A stretch of DNA of 64,000 nt from Gossypium raimondii (taxonomy: Eukaryota; Streptophyta; Magnoliopsida; Malvales; Malvaceae), in NCBI RefSeq assembly GCF_025698545.1, contig NC_068569.1:10354001-10418000 (forward strand). Reading direction: 5' to 3'. Every line of letters begins with the position of its first letter. Within the stretch, counting starts at the first letter, position 1. The notes below the pieces were generated by a model, which was not told where the DNA came from, ran no database searches, and saw nothing but the letters and a program-made list of their open reading frames with translations. This document shows, piece by piece, positions 60,561-64,000 of this stretch. Made by a program: the position numbers and the translations under genes.

Positions 60561-62560
60561 CAAATAAAGTGTTGTTAACCGGTGAGGTCAACAAGGGAAT
60601 AAGATAATGGTTATACAATGGAAAGTTAGGCGAAGGTTAGGAAGGAGATCATCTTTCTATGGAGAGTTTGGGAGTTCAAGAATCAATGGTTTGTACTATA
60701 AGTTGTTTGCATGACATTTTTATACTGGGGGACAAGTTTAGCTATGTATCCTAAGGCTATTGACACTGAAGTCTGATTTGATATTATTGGCAGTGATGGT
60801 GATTCTATGTCCTAGGATAAGAAGTTTTAGGACGAAGAGGCAAACAATTTCCTTGAGCCTTCGCATGGTCTTCATGTCATCTTAACGGAGATGTCTAACT
60901 TGAGGTTCGTTAGTCTAAAGTTCACCGTGTTGTTAACTTCATTGAGAGACATGTGTCAGGTTCTCTTATGGATATATCGTCAGATTTGTGAGGTTTGCGA
61001 GTTACGCTACTTAAGATACAATAGGTACAATAGCTGCAATGAGAGTGTGTCTTCCTTCTATTAGAATTGGAGTTAGCCTTGACCAATGTTGCAACATCAA
61101 GTACTCTTGGTGTGGAACTTCTGAAATATTGGTGAGGTAAGTTTCGAACGCACAAATGGAACAAGAATAGAAAACACCAATTAATAAGACAAGGCTCCAA
61201 GGTGTGTATTAGGCTACCATCTTTAAGGTTTTATTCACTCTACCTATTTTTACTGTGTAAAAAAGTTACAAACGAATGAACCTTGAGGATACAACGAAGT
61301 TTGATGACTATTTACGTTTTGCATTGAGGAAAAAAATACAAAAAAGTGATAACAGATGAATCAAATTTTAGAACATACAAACAAAAATGACAAAAGAGCC
61401 ACAGGAAAAAAGAAAAGAAAAGTGGGAGTCAAGGGATAAAATAAAATATAGAGACAATACTGAGAGTTCACATACTCTCAACAAACAACATTTTATATGC
61501 TTTTCCTAACAGAATCAACCACCCAAACATGGCTCAAACAACTTTTTCATATATTTATCAATTTCTAATTCAAATGAAATTCGATTTAATTATCCTGGCA
61601 ATAAAATATGCAATTAATAAAATAAGATTACAATTTCATTTTTTCTTAATACCAAATCTAACTTAGTGTCTTCGGAGCTAGTGTTAACATTTCTTCCTAA
61701 AAATCTCAATTGAATTGCATCTTTGATGCTCCCTAATCCCTATTATGGCTTCCTGATTGCTTTTCTTTCCTTAAAACAATCTTTAATTCCTTTCAAGGAG
61801 TTTCAAGCAAGTTTCAGAATAAAAATGAGCAATAAATTTCCTATCCATTATAATCTATTTTCCCATGTCATAATATGTTTCTGCACTTAACATAATCTCA
61901 AAATTCTTTCCCGTAATTTTATTGAGAAAGCACGAAAATAGGGTGTTGAGTGATGAGTCATCAACTATTTATATACAAAATTTGTGATCAAGTCAAAGGT
62001 GCTCTTTGTTATCTCTCCTCCCCTTCTCCTTAGCTCCGACTCTTTACCAGGGGAATTGACACTCCCCCACCAACTTTTCCTCTTTGTTGAAATATTAATA
62101 ATTCTACAAATTCTGTCCCACACACACAACATTCTTTGAGGCTAAAAACAGAAATTTTGATATTAACATCCATAAAACCGTGAGTTGAACAGCAGAGCAG
62201 AGGATCTTTTAATTTTTTGTAATTCGCCGGCCTCAATCCAATGAGTGCCATAAACCCGCACCAACATGACCACACTTCAAACCAGAATATTGATTTAATA
62301 TTATACAAAGGAAAAAACCACGTTGCAGCGTAGCACAGTCGTTGCGGGGGGCAAGGTTTTGTCAGGAAGTAAAAGTATTATAAAACTCTCAACTCCTTTT
62401 CAGTAATTTCACACTCTTTTCCAATTCTAATAATTTTAATCGAAAAACAAAACCCTAATCCAACCGTCTATTTTACCTCCATCAACGACCTACAATTCCC
62501 ACATAAACTGAAATAAAAACAAAAAAAATAAAAAAATAAAAAGCCTTTTCTTCACTTTCT
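60561..62560. other. Intergenic; possible decayed copia remnants, then kinase-gene promoter
   Basis: The part from 60561 to about 61250 may be decayed element sequence. From 61250 the sequence is AT-rich with no gene. The minus ORF at 62030-62308 lies in the region upstream of the kinase gene and shows no recognised domain. Confidence 0.4.
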
Positions 62561-62613
62561 TTGTGTACAGTGCCAGATCTCGCTACTCTCACAATCATCG
62601 AATCTCCAATTTT

Positions 62614-62633
62614 TCTTTCTTTCTTTCTTTCTT
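62614..62633 (+). repeat. (CTTT)n microsatellite in the kinase-gene leader
   Basis: Five tandem ctttc-type units lie about 240 bases before the coding start, within a pyrimidine-rich probable 5' UTR. Confidence 0.7.
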
Positions 62634-62842
62634 CTATTCGTCGTTTTTTCTATCTGTTCGGTGCTTTTTAACCCACCCCTTCTTTTATTTTATTTACATA
62701 ATATAATTCTTGAGCGTTTCTATTTTCTTTTTCTTTTCCTCTGAAAATTGGTGCTAATTGGGCTTTCAGTCGGAGAAGAAAGAGACAAGAGAAGAAAGAG
62801 ACAGAAGTGTGAATTCGATCTTTAAGGTTTTCCTTGTGGGTG

Positions 62843-62889
62843 ATGAGAATTGGGGGAGAAGAAGAATGAACGATGCCGGTACTGCGTAG
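62843..62889 (+). promoter_or_regulatory. Two overlapping upstream ORFs before the kinase gene
   Basis: uORF1 (62843-62869) encodes MRIGGEEE and stops at TGA. uORF2 (62866-62889) starts on the overlapping ATGA, encodes MNDAGTA, and ends at TAG beyond the main ATG (62873), in a different frame. Both start codons have a purine at -3. If the mature leader includes them, ribosomes meet three start codons within 31 bases. Confidence 0.65.
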
Positions 62890-63301
62890 CGGAGCACGCA
62901 GGGGACGGGCAGCAGCACAGAAGCAACAGCAGCAACAACTGCCGAATCCGATCGAGGCGGGGGAAGCGATTGCGACGAGGACTAGGCGGCGGCGGAGGGC
63001 GGCAGAAGAGGCGGCCGCAGCAGCAGCTTCGCCATTGGAAAAAGATAACAACGACGAAGGCGACAACAGGAATAAGAAACCGCGGGCGCAGGGGGTCAAT
63101 GAGAAGTTAGCTGTCGCGGCGGCTGGGGAAGCGGCAGTTAGAGAAGAGGAGAAGAATACTAAGAATAGGATTTTAGAGGAAGAGAAGAAAGAGGAAGTCG
63201 GGGAAAAGCCGATGGATGAATTCAACAGCGGAGGAGGGCGGGGAAAAGATAAGGGTAATGCTGGTGAGGATGAAGGCAGCACCGCGCCGCTTCCTGAAAA
63301 G
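62873..63301 (+). CDS. MUT9-like / casein-kinase-1-like protein kinase, first coding exon (partial)
   Basis: The exon encodes 143 residues: [16 protein letters not shown], a poly-Gln run, [25 protein letters not shown], an acidic/basic low-complexity stretch, and [21 protein letters not shown] to GSTAPLPEK. It ends at a splice donor (GAAAAG|gtttgag). I recall this N-terminus from the plant MLK/PPK group of CK1-like kinases (HD16-type). The next exon would begin with the kinase P-loop region (V-GGSPMYKVERKLGKGG), which lies beyond the window. These nuclear kinases phosphorylate histone H3 Thr3 and clock or light-signalling proteins. The basic RTRRRRR stretch is a likely nuclear localisation signal. 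The start at 62873 gives the conserved MPVLRSG. The minus-strand ORF at 62668-63282 is a shadow. Confidence 0.8.
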
Positions 63302-64000
63302 GTTTGAGATTCCCTTAGAAGTTCCTTCTTTATGGTATTATATTGCTTTCAAGCTGGTAGATTTATTCATTTATTTTTTTATGCAGAATAAGTTTGATTT
63401 TAGGATTTCTTTTACTAACCTTGATTTCGTTTTCGTTGTAATCTAGACTTATATGGACGGTCCCAACTTCCCTTTTTTTATTAGCATTTTCCATGTTTGT
63501 GTTCAAAGTATATCATTTTTGCATTACTGAAAAAGAAACTGTTCTTAAATTCTTATAGAATATATATTTATGCATTTCTGGAAATTAGTGGACTTAAGAT
63601 ATTTTGCATAAGATTGGTATAGCGTGGAAGACAACCAATTGTTGAGATCAGGCATGTTTTTTCAAGCTTTTGCAGTGATTTAAAATTACAGATCTTTCCA
63701 CATCTAGGGGTACCGTACAGTTACCTTTAAACTTGAGTGAGAAAAACAGTTTCTATACCTAGGTACTGGTTTGTCCATGAACACAGATTTAACTATTTGA
63801 AATATATAGAGAATTCTTGTTGAAATTAAAAGAAGGGAATGTGTTTAAAAAATGGACATAATATTGTCTTTTACTGAATTTAGGGTGGAATATTTTAGTT
63901 TTCCCTTTTTGGTGTTACCTGGCAGACGTTATAACTGAAAAGTGGTACGGATATAAATAGGGCCGTAGTTACTGATCCTGTTAAAGCTTGTTATTGGGAT
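63302..64000 (+). other. First intron of the kinase gene (incomplete)
   Basis: AT-rich intron sequence follows the donor at 63302. I found no second exon up to the right edge, so the intron is at least about 700 bases. The ORF extending to 63446 is intronic. Confidence 0.65.

Noticed and set aside
62668-63282. 204-aa minus-strand ORF
   Set aside because: Its Ser/Ala/Pro-rich sequence mirrors the low-complexity first exon of the plus-strand kinase gene.
1-64000. CRISPR arrays, operons, phage or bacterial insertions
   Set aside because: No regularly spaced repeats or bacterial-type gene clusters were seen; introns and plant families dominate.

Overview
The window is plant nuclear DNA from a eudicot. 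It is AT-rich, gene-sparse and full of transposable-element debris, with long intron-rich genes carrying GT-AG introns. Protein similarities and repeat types (including a 'cotton fibre expressed protein' family member) suggest Malvaceae, possibly Gossypium; that is an inference from recalled families, not a search result.

Supported genes from left to right: a partial COX19-type mitochondrial copper chaperone (minus, exons 1-3 at the left edge); a single-exon DREB A-4/TINY-like AP2 transcription factor (3451-4167, plus); the chloroplast chaperonin-60 beta subunit (minus, 13 coding exons, 22104 to 18831, complete 609-aa model plus a leader intron); an early nodulin-like phytocyanin (minus, two exons, 24787 to 24126); a complete class III HD-ZIP factor of the ATHB-15/CORONA type (plus, 18 coding exons, 40445-46004, 838 aa) with a miR165/166 site split by an intron; a DUF1677 protein (minus, 47754 to 47143); a DUF761 protein (52043-52657, plus); a tRNA-Lys(CTT) (minus, 59839-59911); and the first coding exon of a MUT9-like/casein-kinase-1-like kinase (62873-63301, plus), whose kinase domain lies beyond the right edge.

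Mobile DNA fills much of the rest. A full-length but dead Ty1/copia element (9261-13907) has 184-bp LTRs differing at three positions. There is an 802-bp foldback Mutator-type MITE with a perfect 9-bp target duplication (8235-9036), a GC-rich hAT-like MITE (25256-25593), a Tourist-like MITE (36213-36352), and two related AT-rich elements in opposite orientation (about 6061-6690 and 33541-34222). There are also three non-LTR retroelement fragments ending in RNase H domains (16055-17690, 56250-56720, 58590-59064), a copia gag scrap (60352-60560, minus) and a probable 2.9-kb LTR-like block (25634-28580).

The genes are independent, monocistronic, nuclear-type units; no operon-like or cluster logic is visible. 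Two encode organelle-targeted or organelle-acting proteins (COX19, CPN60B), three look regulatory (DREB, HD-ZIP III, MLK-type kinase) and one is probably a cell-surface GPI protein. I did not find a convincing new biological system. The most unusual signals are the abnormal 24-bp flanking repeats and 43-bp junction duplication of the copia element, the overlapping upstream ORFs in front of the kinase gene, and an unrecognised exon-like ORF near 49500-49682.
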